A stretch of 64,000 bases of DNA from Herbinix sp. (GCA_029238935.1 JAQZBN010000011.1:62001-126000), one strand, 5' to 3'; positions 8,345-17,491 are shown, counted from the stretch's first letter. The notes: generated from the sequence alone by a model not told the origin. Numbers and translations: made by a program.

Positions 8345-10213
8345 ATGAGAAAATTAGCACTTTCGGATGAGATATTATTAACCGTGGAGAAACCGGCGAG
8401 ATATATTGGCGGAGAAGTCAATATGACGGTGAAGGACCCGAAGAATATAGATATACGTTTTTGTATGTGTTTCCCAGATGTATACGAGATAGGGATGTCC
8501 CATCTTGGAATACAGATTTTATATGATATGTTTAATCGTCGCAGTGATACCTATTGTGAGAGGGTATATTCTCCTTGGGTTGATTTGGACAAGATTATGA
8601 GAGAGAAACATATCCCATTATTTGCATTAGAGAGTCAAGACCCGATAAAAGATTTTGATTTTTTAGGAATTACGTTGCAATACGAGATGTGTTATACAAA
8701 TATTTTGCAGATATTAGAATTATCCCAAATTCCGATCTATGCGAAAGATCGTACGGAGGATGATCCAATCGTCATCGGTGGAGGCCCTTGCAGTTATAAT
8801 CCTGAGCCAATTGCGGACTTCTTTGACTTTTTCTATATCGGAGAAGGAGAAACCGTATACGATCAGCTTCTGGATGCTTATAAGAAGTGCAAACAAGAAG
8901 GGAAATCAAGAAAAGAATATTTACAGCAGGTAGCGCAAATCGAAGGAATGTACGTACCTGCCTTTTATGATGTCAATTATCAGGAAGACGGAACGATTAA
9001 AAACTTTCAAAAGAACGATTCATCAGCTCCAGATAAAGTAATCAAACAAATTGAGATGGATTTAAGTAATACGTATTATCCAATGAAACCATTGGTACCA
9101 TTCATAAAGGCTACTCAGGACAGAGTTGTTTTAGAAATTCAGAGAGGCTGTATCAGAGGCTGCCGCTTCTGTCAAGCGGGCATGATTTATCGTCCGGTTA
9201 GAGAGAGGAGTCTATCTTATCTGAAAGAATGTGCCTACCAGATGCTGAATGCAACCGGTCATGAGGAAATCTCATTAAGTTCTTTAAGTTCCAGCGATTA
9301 TTCCGGATTACAGGAGCTTGTTTATTTTTTAATCGAGGAATTTGGCTCAAAGGGAGTAAATATATCACTTCCTTCGTTACGTATTGATGCATTTGCATTA
9401 GATGTTATGAGCAAGGTACAGGATGTGAAGAAAAGTAGCCTTACCTTTGCTCCGGAAGCAGGGTCTCAGCGTTTAAGAGATGTTATTAATAAAGGTTTAA
9501 CCGAAGAGGCCATTCTCAATGGTGCTGCCCAAGCCTTCCAAAGTGGATGGAATCGGGTAAAACTTTATTTTATGATGGGTCTACCCACTGAAACAGAAGA
9601 AGATATTGAAGGGATAGCTGTTTTATCTGATTTGATCGCCCGCGAGTATTATAAGATACCAAAGGATCAAAGAAACGGTAAGGTTACCATCAGTTCCAGT
9701 GCCTCCTTCTTTGTTCCAAAACCCTTCACACCGTTCCAATGGTCTAGAATGAGTACTGGGAAAGAATTCATTGAAAAGCAACGCTTCTTAAGAGGAAAAT
9801 TTAACGAGCAGTTAAATCGTAAAAGTATTAAATTCAGCTGGCATGAAGCGGAGTTATCTGAATTAGAGGGCGTTTTTGCCAGAGGTGACCGTCGTATTAG
9901 TAAGGTAATCTATGATGCTTACCAAGCAGGGTGTCTCTATGATTCCTGGAGTGAACATTTTAAATATGATGTATGGGTAAAAGCTTTTGAAGAAAATGGT
10001 CTGGATATTGCATTCTACAATAGTAGAGAACGCGAAATGGACGAAATTCTTCCGTGGGATTTTATTGATACAGGAGTAACTAAAGAATTTTTATACAACG
10101 AATATCAGCAGGCAAAAGAGGCAAAAGTAACACCAAACTGCAGACAGGGTTGCTCCGGCTGTGGTGCTATACAATTTGGCGGCGGTGTTTGCTTTGAAGG
10201 AGGTATCCAATGA
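8345..10213 (+). CDS. TIGR03960 family B12-binding-type radical SAM protein
   Basis: A 622-residue protein of the TIGR03960 family, which is widespread in Firmicutes and always paired with a TIGR03936/DUF2344 partner, as here. The N-terminal part is a B12-binding-like domain. The radical SAM core starts around residue 250 with the CxxxCxxC motif in 'QRGCIRGCRFCQAG', followed by 'SLSSLSSSDYSGL'. The C-terminus has a second cysteine cluster, 'NCRQGCSGCGAI', which may bind another metal or Fe-S centre. The substrate of the family is unknown; its constant linkage to ribosome-related genes suggests RNA or translation work, which is an inference. It overlaps the partner by 4 bases. Confidence 0.92.
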   Translation: MRKLALSDEILLTVEKPARYIGGEVNMTVKDPKNIDIRFCMCFPDVYEIGMSHLGIQILYDMFNRRSDTYCERVYSPWVDLDKIMREKHIPLFALESQDPIKDFDFLGITLQYEMCYTNILQILELSQIPIYAKDRTEDDPIVIGGGPCSYNPEPIADFFDFFYIGEGETVYDQLLDAYKKCKQEGKSRKEYLQQVAQIEGMYVPAFYDVNYQEDGTIKNFQKNDSSAPDKVIKQIEMDLSNTYYPMKPLVPFIKATQDRVVLEIQRGCIRGCRFCQAGMIYRPVRERSLSYLKECAYQMLNATGHEEISLSSLSSSDYSGLQELVYFLIEEFGSKGVNISLPSLRIDAFALDVMSKVQDVKKSSLTFAPEAGSQRLRDVINKGLTEEAILNGAAQAFQSGWNRVKLYFMMGLPTETEEDIEGIAVLSDLIAREYYKIPKDQRNGKVTISSSASFFVPKPFTPFQWSRMSTGKEFIEKQRFLRGKFNEQLNRKSIKFSWHEAELSELEGVFARGDRRISKVIYDAYQAGCLYDSWSEHFKYDVWVKAFEENGLDIAFYNSREREMDEILPWDFIDTGVTKEFLYNEYQQAKEAKVTPNCRQGCSGCGAIQFGGGVCFEGGIQ

Positions 10214-11034
10214 AGGCAAGAATAAAATTTCAAAAATATGGACCAATGAAATTCATCGGACACTTGGATGTCATGAGATATTTTCAAAAAGTATTTCGTA
10301 GAGCAAATGTAGCTATAGAGTATACGAAGGGTTTTAGCCCTCATCAGATTATGTCTTTTGCTTCACCTCTTGGTGTTGGTTTAACTAGTGATAGTGAATA
10401 CTTGGATGCACAATTTATTACCAGTGAAGCTCCGGAAATTATGCTTGAGAAGATCAATGCAGTATTAACCGATGGATTTTACGCTATAGGATTTACTGAA
10501 TTAAGAGAACCGGAACCGGGTCATAAGGTGATAACAGCGATGTCTCTGGTTTCTTCTGCAGATTATTTGGTTTCCTTAAAAGATGGTTATTCTATCTCGG
10601 ATTTAATTAAGACCCAACAGGAATTTAAAGAAGCCTTTGAGAAATTCTTATCCTTGGATGAAATTGTAATTGGTAAGAAGACGAAGAAAAGTGAACAACC
10701 CGTAGATATAAAGCCGATGATTACGATGGCTGCCTTCGATCAACAGGAATACGAGGAAAAGCGTGTACAACTGGTAAGAGAGGTAATAACCTCCAACCAG
10801 GCACATCGAGTTCAAAGCCGGAGTCAAGCGGATTGTTATGAGAATGGTATTTTTGTATATCTTCAGGTAGCTACCGGCAGTGCGAATAATTTAAAACCTG
10901 AGTTGGTAATGGAAGCTTTTTATGAATTTCTTGAACAAGAATATCAAAAGTTTGCCTGGCAGGTGCATCGTTTGGAGGTATATACAAGGGAAGAAAGTGG
11001 TATGTTAGTACCGCTGGATCAGTTAGAACAGTAA
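10210..11034 (+). CDS. TIGR03936 family radical-SAM-associated protein (DUF2344)
   Basis: A 274-residue DUF2344 protein, recognised from its N-terminal 'KYGPMKFIGHLDVMRYFQK' pattern and the following 'RRANVAIEYTKGFSPHQ' segment. It starts inside the stop of the TIGR03960 gene (ATGA overlap) with an aaggagg site. In many Firmicutes the two are fused or adjacent, so the pair very likely forms one complex. Catalytic activity is not known. The downstream RNase E/G gene begins 40 bases later, in the order commonly found before rplU. Confidence 0.9.
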   Translation: MKARIKFQKYGPMKFIGHLDVMRYFQKVFRRANVAIEYTKGFSPHQIMSFASPLGVGLTSDSEYLDAQFITSEAPEIMLEKINAVLTDGFYAIGFTELREPEPGHKVITAMSLVSSADYLVSLKDGYSISDLIKTQQEFKEAFEKFLSLDEIVIGKKTKKSEQPVDIKPMITMAAFDQQEYEEKRVQLVREVITSNQAHRVQSRSQADCYENGIFVYLQVATGSANNLKPELVMEAFYEFLEQEYQKFAWQVHRLEVYTREESGMLVPLDQLEQ

Positions 11035-11074
11035 ACACATTTTATTATATATTTACTATATGGAGGAGCAGAGC

Positions 11075-12283
11075 GTGGAGAATAAACTTATTATTACAAA
11101 ACAAAATGATAAAATCATTTCTGCGTTCTTTGAGGGAAAGGACATGGTCCAGATTTCCCTGAATTCATCAGATGAAACCGGAATCCTGGGTAATATCTAT
11201 CTGGGTAAGGTAAAGAATATTGTAAAAAATATTAATGCTGCTTTTGTCGAGATCGCTGATGGCAGAATGTGTTATTATTCACTGGAAGAAAATAAATATC
11301 CAATCATGTCCAGTGTAGCCGAGTACCAGGACGCGGATTCTAAACTAACAGAAACTAAAGTTAAAACTGGTGATGAACTGATTGTTCAGGTGACGAAAGA
11401 GGATGTTAAGACGAAAGCTCCTGTAGTTAGTAGTAATCTTAATTTTACCGGTAAATACGTTGCGCTGACGTATGGTAAGACAACGATTGGTGTGTCAGCT
11501 AAAATAACCGATGAAAAGGAACGGCAAAGATTAAAAGAAATCGCTAAAAAATACGGACGCAGAGACTATGGTTTTATTGTACGAACCAATGCTGCTTACA
11601 TGTCGAAAGAAAAGATCGAGAATGAAATCATAAAGCTAATTGAAGCCTATGAGCAAATCCGTAAATATGGAATTCATAAAAGTCGTTTTTCCCTGTTGTA
11701 TAAAACACCGCCAAGTTACATCTGTGATATCAGAGACGGATATGCAGAAAACGTAGACGAGTTTATTACCGATGACTTAGAGCTGTATGAGAATATGAAA
11801 GAGTATCTCATACAATCTCAGGCAGAGGATCTGGACAAATTGAGATTTTATGAGGACAAACTCCTCAGTCTAATTAATCTCTATGGAATTACTCATAAAC
11901 TAAGTGATGCCTTACGGCAGATGGTATGGTTAAAATCCGGTGGAACCTTAGTTATACAGCCAACAGAAGCATTGACTGTTATAGATGTGAATACCGGAAA
12001 AGCAGTGAACGGAAAGAAGCAAGTACAGGAGACATTTCTGAAGGTCAATCTAGAGGCTGCAAAGGAGATTGCAAAGCAAATACGGCTTCGAAATCTTTCC
12101 GGGATCATTATCATAGATTTTATTGATCTTGAATTAAAGAAGGATCAGGATTTACTGATGGCAGAGCTGGAAAGTTACCTAAAAAAAGACCCAATAAAAA
12201 CCACTTTGGTTGACATGACAGCACTGGGTCTCGTGGAAGTAACTAGAAAGAAAGTTCGTAAACCATTGCATGAACAAGTATAG
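11075..12283 (+). CDS. rng: Ribonuclease E/G family protein, short form without Zn-link
   Basis: The catalytic half of an RNase E/G endoribonuclease that cuts single-stranded RNA. I chose the GTG at 11075 (402 residues) because ggagga lies 8 bases before it; the ATG at 11060 overlaps that site. An S1 domain is seen near the start ('LGNIYLGKVKNIV', 'AAFVEIADG'). The two magnesium-binding aspartates are in 'LTVIDVNTGKAV' and 'IIIIDFIDLE'. The protein stops right after 'VTRKKVRKPLHEQ', before the CPxCxG zinc link that E. coli RNase E and G use for tetramer formation. It is shorter than the E. coli RNase G (about 490). It follows the radical SAM pair and likely shares its promoter. Confidence 0.88.
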   Translation: MENKLIITKQNDKIISAFFEGKDMVQISLNSSDETGILGNIYLGKVKNIVKNINAAFVEIADGRMCYYSLEENKYPIMSSVAEYQDADSKLTETKVKTGDELIVQVTKEDVKTKAPVVSSNLNFTGKYVALTYGKTTIGVSAKITDEKERQRLKEIAKKYGRRDYGFIVRTNAAYMSKEKIENEIIKLIEAYEQIRKYGIHKSRFSLLYKTPPSYICDIRDGYAENVDEFITDDLELYENMKEYLIQSQAEDLDKLRFYEDKLLSLINLYGITHKLSDALRQMVWLKSGGTLVIQPTEALTVIDVNTGKAVNGKKQVQETFLKVNLEAAKEIAKQIRLRNLSGIIIIDFIDLELKKDQDLLMAELESYLKKDPIKTTLVDMTALGLVEVTRKKVRKPLHEQV

Positions 12284-12475
12284 ATACTACAATAATCGAT
12301 TTATGAGATTGTTAATATAAGTTTAAAGTATAGGTAAATACAGAATATCAATAAGCGATAGAACAACAACCTATGGATTAATATATAGATGTGTAGCCTA
12401 TATGAAAAAGTCACTGCTGGATTTTATTGTGACTAGATTATAAAAAAGATATTATATAGGAAGAACGATTATACT

Positions 12476-12946
12476 ATGATAAAAACGAATGTAATGCGTT
12501 TACTGGATCAGGAAGGCATTCCTTACAAAGCGATGGAATATGAAGTGGATGAAAATAATCTAGGAGGAGAGCATGTAGCTTCTCTTATTCATATGCCATC
12601 GGATCAGGTTTTCAAAACATTGGTGGCTAAGGGAGAGAAAAAAGGAATTACCGTATTTTGTATTCCGGTGAATGCGGAGCTTAACTTAAAGAAAGCGGCT
12701 ACGATCATTGGGGATAAAAAAATAGAGATGCTCCCGGTTAAAGATTTGCTGGGGACAACTGGATATATTCGCGGAGGTTGTTCGCCGATTGGTATGAAGA
12801 AGAAATTTCCAACCTATATGGATGAAACAGCCGAATTATTTGAAGAGATTACAGTCAGTGCCGGTGTAAGAGGATGTCAGTTATGTATTCCAACAAATCA
12901 ACTGGTTAATTATATTGATGCTACTCTGTGCGATATTACGGAATAG
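12476..12946 (+). CDS. ybaK: Cys-tRNA(Pro)/Cys-tRNA(Cys) deacylase YbaK
   Basis: A 156-residue single-domain YbaK/EbsC-type editing protein that hydrolyses mischarged Cys-tRNA(Pro). It has the family's conserved Lys in 'QVFKTLVAKG' (YbaK Lys46 region), 'VFCIPVNAELNLKKAA', 'TGYIRGGCSPIGMKKKFPT' and the closing 'VSAGVRGCQLCI'. Length matches the family. The start has agaa-type weak ribosome site ('aggaagaacg') 10 bases upstream. A 192-base spacer separates it from RNase E/G. A second, different tRNA-editing homologue (ProX type) lies at 49852-50391. Confidence 0.92.
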   Translation: MIKTNVMRLLDQEGIPYKAMEYEVDENNLGGEHVASLIHMPSDQVFKTLVAKGEKKGITVFCIPVNAELNLKKAATIIGDKKIEMLPVKDLLGTTGYIRGGCSPIGMKKKFPTYMDETAELFEEITVSAGVRGCQLCIPTNQLVNYIDATLCDITE

Positions 12947-13104
12947 AAGTGTTGGTAGAAGCTCTTTGTCTTAGACTGAAATGTATTTATAAGAAGGAAG
13001 CATGATATTACCTTCTATAATATGTTACGTATATAAATTACTTTTCGCTTGCTTTTGGATAAAAATATAAGAACATTGGGTAACAGAAACTTACAAAATA
13101 TTCA

Positions 13105-13133
13105 TTGACAAAATAAAAGACATATGTTAACAT
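13105..13133 (+). promoter_or_regulatory. SigA-type promoter for rplU-prp-rpmA
   Basis: A perfect TTGACA (13105-13110), 17-base spacer and TAACAT (13128-13133). It lies about 90 bases before the rplU start codon and leaves a structured leader. Confidence 0.8.
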
Positions 13134-13138
13134 ATTTT

Positions 13139-13224
13139 AGTGTGCCGCACAACGAGGTTTCGAAGCTCTGAATCTTAGAATTCAGACACCATAGTTGGCG
13201 AGTAATGATAATAGGAGGTGCCAT
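13139..13224 (+). promoter_or_regulatory. Probable L21 ribosomal-protein leader
   Basis: The 5' leader between the promoter and rplU contains paired segments (for example TCTGAATcttagaATTCAGA at about 13166-13183) and sits where Firmicutes carry the L21 leader, an autoregulatory mRNA structure. The position and hairpin are seen; identity with the Rfam L21 leader is inferred. Confidence 0.55.
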
Positions 13225-13533
13225 ATGTACGCAATTATTGCAACTGGTGGAAAACAGTACAAGGTAGCGGAAGGCGATATCATTAAGGTTGAAAAGCTTG
13301 GAGCAGAAGCAGGAGCAACAGTTACTTTTGATCAAGTACTTGTAGTTAACAACGGAACATTAGTAGTAGGAAATCCTACTGTAGCTAATGCAAAAGTATC
13401 AGCAACTGTTGTTGAAGAAGGCAAGAACAAGAAAGTTATTGTCTACAAATACAAGAGAAAATCCGGATATCACAAGAAGAACGGCCATAGACAGCCATTT
13501 ACCAAGGTAAAGATTGAAAAAATTAATGCATAG
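13225..13533 (+). CDS. rplU: 50S ribosomal protein L21
   Basis: L21, 102 residues, beginning '[18 protein letters not shown]', which is the conserved L21 N-terminus, and ending with '[20 protein letters not shown]', the RNA-binding loop. The ATG at 13225 has an ideal ataggaggtgcc site; upstream TTG/ATG codons in frame give no homologous extension. First gene of the rplU-prp-rpmA transcript, with promoter and leader just upstream. Binds domain I of 23S rRNA. Confidence 0.98.
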   Translation: MYAIIATGGKQYKVAEGDIIKVEKLGAEAGATVTFDQVLVVNNGTLVVGNPTVANAKVSATVVEEGKNKKVIVYKYKRKSGYHKKNGHRQPFTKVKIEKINA

Positions 13534-13541
13534 GTAATGGT

Positions 13542-13877
13542 ATGATCAAAGTAGCCATTTATAAAAATGCAGAAAACATGATTACAGGCTTTTCATTATC
13601 CGGACATGCAGATTATGCAGAATACGGTAGTGATGTGGTTTGTGCCGCAGTATCAGCCTTAGTAATCAATACCATAAATTCTATTGAGAATTTTACCTCA
13701 GATAAGTTCCGGCTGGAGCAGGATGAGAAAAAAGGTTATATAGAATTTCAAGTGGTTTCTGATCTGAGTTCAAATGCATCTCTGTTATTAAATTCTTTAG
13801 CCCTTGGACTACATGGGATACAAGAAGAGTATTCAGAAAAGTATATCAGACTCAGTCAAGAAAAACACAATAATTGA
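13542..13877 (+). CDS. prp: Ribosomal-processing cysteine protease Prp
   Basis: A 111-residue Prp protease. The catalytic dyad is visible as His22 in 'SLSGHADYAEYGSDVVC' and Cys34 at the end of the same segment. Prp removes the N-terminal extension of L27 in Firmicutes, and the substrate is encoded immediately downstream with the expected cleavage sequence. It starts 8 bases after rplU with a 'taggtaatggt' weak site, so it may be translated by coupling at a lower rate than the ribosomal proteins. Confidence 0.96.
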   Translation: MIKVAIYKNAENMITGFSLSGHADYAEYGSDVVCAAVSALVINTINSIENFTSDKFRLEQDEKKGYIEFQVVSDLSSNASLLLNSLALGLHGIQEEYSEKYIRLSQEKHNN

Positions 13878-13913
13878 TGATTGATAACTCATTTGATTTA
13901 GGAGGTGTAGACT

Positions 13914-14201
13914 ATGTTAAGAATGAACCTTCAATTTTTCGCTCATAAAAAGGGTGTTGGTTCTACCAAGAACGGTAGAGATTCCGAATCCAAGAGATTG
14001 GGTGCGAAAAGAGCTGACGGACAATTTGTTCTAGCAGGAAATATTCTTTACAGACAACGTGGAACAAAGATTCATCCAGGAATCAATGTTGGACGCGGTG
14101 GCGATGATACATTATTTGCTTTAGTAGATGGTGTTCTTCGATTCGAAAGAAAGGGTAGAGACAAGAAGCAGGCAAGTGTTTACCCGGTAGAAGCGAAATA
14201 G
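13914..14201 (+). CDS. rpmA: 50S ribosomal protein L27 with cleavable N-terminus
   Basis: L27, 95 residues. The N-terminus reads '[17 protein letters not shown]'. The first nine residues up to 'LQFF' form the Firmicute extension removed by Prp, so that mature L27 begins with 'AHKKG', whose tail reaches the peptidyl-transferase centre. A strong aggaggtg site precedes it. It is the third gene of the rplU-prp-rpmA set and ends just before a strong terminator. Confidence 0.98.
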   Translation: MLRMNLQFFAHKKGVGSTKNGRDSESKRLGAKRADGQFVLAGNILYRQRGTKIHPGINVGRGGDDTLFALVDGVLRFERKGRDKKQASVYPVEAK

Positions 14202-14223
14202 TAATAGAAACCGTTCGGTAATG

Positions 14224-14264
14224 ACCCCAAATTCTTGATAGTATCAGAATTTGGGGTTCTTTTA
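14224..14264 (+). terminator. Rho-independent terminator after rpmA
   Basis: A perfect 12-bp stem, ACCCCAAATTCT (14224-14235) with AGAATTTGGGGT (14246-14257), a 10-base loop, then TCTTTT. Confidence 0.92.
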
Positions 14265-14344
14265 TATATTCTATATGCGAGTTGATGTTGAATTTTAAAA
14301 TGATGCAACTTATAATAAGCGTAATAGAATTTGGAAATAATAGA

Positions 14345-14389
14345 GTTAAAGATATAAATGTTAAAGATATAAAGAGAGTTAAAGATATA
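14345..14389 (+). repeat. Three direct copies of GTTAAAGATATA before obgE
   Basis: Exact 12-mers start at 14345, 14360 and 14378 (spacing 15 and 18). They lie in the untranslated stretch 44-88 bases upstream of the obgE start. They may be slippage products or binding sites; no function is known. Confidence 0.7.
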
Positions 14390-14432
14390 GAGAGGACAAT
14401 ACAATTTTTGTTGTATTGTAACAGGTGATAGA

Positions 14433-15719
14433 ATGTTTGCAGATAGAGCGGAAATATATATCAGATCCGGCAAGGGCGGCGATGGACATGTAAGCTTTCG
14501 TAGGGAGATTTATGTACCTGCAGGTGGACCGGATGGCGGTGATGGTGGTAACGGCGGAGATTTGATATTTGAAGTAGATGAAGGACTGAATACCTTAGCA
14601 GACTTTCGATATACAAGAAAATATAAAGCCGGCGATGGAGAGAACGGTGGAAAGAGACGATGCCATGGAAAAGATGGAGAAGATCTCATAGTTAAGGTAC
14701 CTGCTGGGACTGTAATCAAGGACAAAGAGTCCGGTAAAGTTATTGCAGATATGTCAAATTCCAATAAACGGGAAGTGATCTTAAAAGGTGGACGTGGTGG
14801 AAAAGGTAACCAGCATTATGCTACTCCAACGATGCAAGCTCCCGTATATGCACAGCCTGGTCAGAAAGCGCATGAATTAACCGTAATCCTGGAACTGAAA
14901 GTAATTGCAGATGTTGGTCTGGTGGGTTTCCCAAATGTAGGAAAGTCAACCTTTTTATCACGTGTTACCAATGCAAGACCAAAGATTGGAAATTATCATT
15001 TTACAACAACAACTCCAAATCTTGGTGTAGTGGATCTAGAAGGTGGAGATGGATTTGTTATTGCTGATATACCTGGACTTATTGAAGGTGCTTCAGAAGG
15101 ACTGGGTCTTGGTCATGAATTCTTACGCCATATTGAGCGGACGAAGGTGATCATACACTTGGTGGATGCTGCTTCTACAGAAGGAAGAGATCCCATTGAA
15201 GATATTCATATGATTAATGCGGAGCTCACTGCCTACAATGCAGAACTAGCAAATCGTCCTCAAGTAATCGCAGCAAATAAAACCGATGTGATGTATGAGG
15301 ATGACGAAGAAGAAGTAATTCAGAAATTAAAAGATACGTTCGAAACTGAGGGTATCAAAGTATTCTCAATTTCTGCTGTCAGCGGTAAAGGAATTAAGGA
15401 ATTATTATACCATGTAAAAGGTATGCTAGATAATCTGGATCAAGCTCCGATTGTTTTTGAAAGAGAATTCTTCTCTGAAGATCTTGCGAAAAGTGATGAA
15501 CCATATTCTGTATGGAAGGAAGAAGATCATCTATTTGCTGTGGAAGGGCCACGTATTGAACGTATGTTAGGTTACACTAACCTGGACTCCGAAAAAGGTT
15601 TCGAGTTCTTCCAACGTTTCCTAAGAGAGAATAATATATTAGACGAATTGGAAGCCCTCGGTATTGAAGAAGGAGACACTGTCCGTATGTATGGGTTACA
15701 ATTTGATTACTATAAATAG
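14433..15719 (+). CDS. obgE: GTPase Obg (CgtA)
   Basis: A 428-residue Obg GTPase acting in late 50S assembly and stress signalling. The glycine-rich Obg fold comes first ('KGGDGHVSFRREIYVPAGG'), followed by the G domain from about residue 160 with G1 'GFPNVGKST', G3 'DIPGLIEGA' and G4 'NKTD', and the OCT C-terminal domain of low-GC Gram-positives from about 350. Length is normal. The start ATG follows 'acaggtgatag', a moderate site. Standing after rpmA in the usual order, but separated by a terminator and 230 bases, so it probably has its own promoter. Confidence 0.97.
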   Translation: MFADRAEIYIRSGKGGDGHVSFRREIYVPAGGPDGGDGGNGGDLIFEVDEGLNTLADFRYTRKYKAGDGENGGKRRCHGKDGEDLIVKVPAGTVIKDKESGKVIADMSNSNKREVILKGGRGGKGNQHYATPTMQAPVYAQPGQKAHELTVILELKVIADVGLVGFPNVGKSTFLSRVTNARPKIGNYHFTTTTPNLGVVDLEGGDGFVIADIPGLIEGASEGLGLGHEFLRHIERTKVIIHLVDAASTEGRDPIEDIHMINAELTAYNAELANRPQVIAANKTDVMYEDDEEEVIQKLKDTFETEGIKVFSISAVSGKGIKELLYHVKGMLDNLDQAPIVFEREFFSEDLAKSDEPYSVWKEEDHLFAVEGPRIERMLGYTNLDSEKGFEFFQRFLRENNILDELEALGIEEGDTVRMYGLQFDYYK

Positions 15720-15927
15720 ACTAACAGTTATTCCTAGTAAACGATAGTAGTTAAGATAAGATCAATAGTTAGCGAGAGCATATATTTATGACGAAACATT
15801 TATTTCATAATAGTATGTATATAAAATGTTGTAAGTTTGTACTGTATGATTCTTTAGTGATAAACCTTAGGTAAGTTGTGGTCTCTCATAGATCAAGTCG
15901 CCTACATCAAATAAAGATTGATATAGA

Positions 15928-15963
15928 AAGGAGCTATACCATAAGGTATAGATGGAGAATAGT
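15928..15963 (+). promoter_or_regulatory. Two ribosome sites with a hairpin in front of yhbY
   Basis: AAGGAG (15928-15933) is followed directly by the hairpin CTATACC-ataa-GGTATAG (15934-15951), then ATG 15952. A second site GGAG (15954-15957) serves ATG 15964. The hairpin could hide or bring close the first site. Confidence 0.5.
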
Positions 15964-16281
15964 ATGACAAGTAAGCAAAGAGCATATTTAAAGGGTCTGG
16001 CTATGACAATAGACCCTATTTATCAGATTGGAAAATCAGCCTTGACACCGGAGATAACAGAAGGTGTATCGGATGCGTTAGAGGCAAGAGAATTAATAAA
16101 GATCACTGTTTTAAAAAATTGTTCCGATGATATCAATGAGATGGCACAGATTTTATCAGAGCGTACTCATTCTGAGATCGTTCAGGTGATTGGTAAAAAA
16201 ATCGTGCTGTATCGTGAATCAAAGGAAAAGAAAAAGATCGAACTTCCGGTAGAGAAGAAATCAAAATCAAAAGAACAATAA
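15964..16281 (+). CDS. yhbY: YhbY (CRM domain) ribosome-assembly RNA-binding protein
   Basis: A CRM-domain protein of about 105 residues associated with pre-50S particles. The start at 15964 is chosen because 'MTSKQRAYLKGLA' is the standard N-terminus of the family and GGAG lies 6 bases upstream; ATG 15952 would add four residues. The CRM signature 'IDPIYQIGKSALTPE' and 'IVQVIGKKIVLYRES' (GxxG-like loop) are present. A lysine-rich tail follows. It is the first of the yhbY-nadD-yqeK group, with nadD 14 bases downstream. Confidence 0.93.
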   Translation: MTSKQRAYLKGLAMTIDPIYQIGKSALTPEITEGVSDALEARELIKITVLKNCSDDINEMAQILSERTHSEIVQVIGKKIVLYRESKEKKKIELPVEKKSKSKEQ

Positions 16282-16295
16282 AGGATGAAAGCTGT

Positions 16296-16913
16296 ATGAA
16301 GAAAATTGGAATCATGGGAGGAACCTTCAATCCGGTTCATCATGGTCATCTGATGCTAGCTGAAAATGCTTATGAACAAATAGGACTGGATCAAATTCTG
16401 TTTATGCCAAGCAAAAACCCACCTCATAAACCGAAGAACGAAATTGTATCGGAAGAACATAGAATTAATATGATCAAACTGGCGATAAAAGATAATTCTC
16501 ATTTTTCTACATCCTTCGTGGAACTGGAGAGAGAAGGAATTACCTATACAGCGGATACTCTGACAGAGTTAACAAGGAAGTATCCTGATACTGAATTTTA
16601 TTTTATTGTCGGTGCTGATTCTTTGTACATGATGCAGGACTGGATGGAACCTCAGATTGTCTTCGATTTAAGTACTATTTTGGTTGCTGTCCGGGATGAT
16701 GTAAAAACAGAGGGACTGATGAAGCATGCAGAGTTTCTTAAGGAGACATTTGGAGCAAAAATTATCTTGTTGGAAATGCCGACGATTGAAATTTCATCAA
16801 ACAATATCCGTAATCGAGTTGCTGAACATAAATCCATTCGCTATTATGTACCGGATGAGGTAATCACATATATTCAGGCAAATGAACTATACGGATATAT
16901 CCCGAAGGAGTAA
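16296..16913 (+). CDS. nadD: Nicotinate-nucleotide adenylyltransferase
   Basis: NadD, 205 residues, transfers AMP from ATP to nicotinate mononucleotide in NAD synthesis. The nucleotidyltransferase motifs are 'GGTFNPVHHGHL' at residues 9-20 and 'ISSNNIRNRV' (the ISSTxIR motif) near the C-terminus, plus 'FMPSKNPPHK'. Length and layout are normal. The start has a 'ggatgaaagctgt' site of moderate strength. It ends 5 bases before yqeK, the usual partner in Firmicutes. Confidence 0.97.
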   Translation: MKKIGIMGGTFNPVHHGHLMLAENAYEQIGLDQILFMPSKNPPHKPKNEIVSEEHRINMIKLAIKDNSHFSTSFVELEREGITYTADTLTELTRKYPDTEFYFIVGADSLYMMQDWMEPQIVFDLSTILVAVRDDVKTEGLMKHAEFLKETFGAKIILLEMPTIEISSNNIRNRVAEHKSIRYYVPDEVITYIQANELYGYIPKE

Positions 16914-16918
16914 ACAAC

Positions 16919-17491
16919 GTGGAATTACTTCAATTAGAAGAAAACATGAAGACAATTCTAAATAGCAGTCGTTTTGTTCATAGTATTGGTGTAGAAGAAG
17001 TTTCCTACGATTTAGCAATCATCCATGGTTATGATGTAACAAATGCATGTATAGCAGGCATTCTTCATGATTGTGCAAAATATTTATCCGAACAAGCTTT
17101 ATTATCCGAGTGCATTCGTAATCATTTGCCAATTTCGGAGACGGAGATTAAAAATCCTGGGTTGTTGCATGCTAAATTAGGGTCTTATTATGCTAATACC
17201 TTGTATGGAATAGAGGATCAGGAAATCTTAGATGCGATAACTTATCATACGACAGGTCGTCCGTGCATGACATTATTAGAAAAAATTATTTTTACTGCAG
17301 ATTATATTGAACCTAATAGAAGATTAATCCCAAGGTTACAAGAAATAAGAAGAACAGCTTATGATGACATTGATCTTGCAGTATACATGATAACAAAAAA
17401 TACTTTGGATTATCTTAAATCAACGGGTGCTATTATTGATGATCAAACTGAAAAGACATGTGAATATTACGAGAAATTAGTAATACACTAA
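16919..17491 (+). CDS. yqeK: YqeK, HD-domain Ap4A hydrolase (symmetrical type)
   Basis: A 190-residue HD-superfamily protein, beginning with GTG 5 bases after nadD (cgaaggag site inside the end of nadD). The metal-binding residues are seen as H in 'SRFVHSIGVEE', the HD pair in 'AGILHDCAKYL', H in 'LLHAKLGSYYA', and D in 'TADYIEPNR'. YqeK of Bacillus and Clostridium hydrolyses diadenosine tetraphosphate to ADP. Neighbourhood nadD-yqeK-rsfS is standard in Firmicutes. Confidence 0.94.
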   Translation: MELLQLEENMKTILNSSRFVHSIGVEEVSYDLAIIHGYDVTNACIAGILHDCAKYLSEQALLSECIRNHLPISETEIKNPGLLHAKLGSYYANTLYGIEDQEILDAITYHTTGRPCMTLLEKIIFTADYIEPNRRLIPRLQEIRRTAYDDIDLAVYMITKNTLDYLKSTGAIIDDQTEKTCEYYEKLVIH

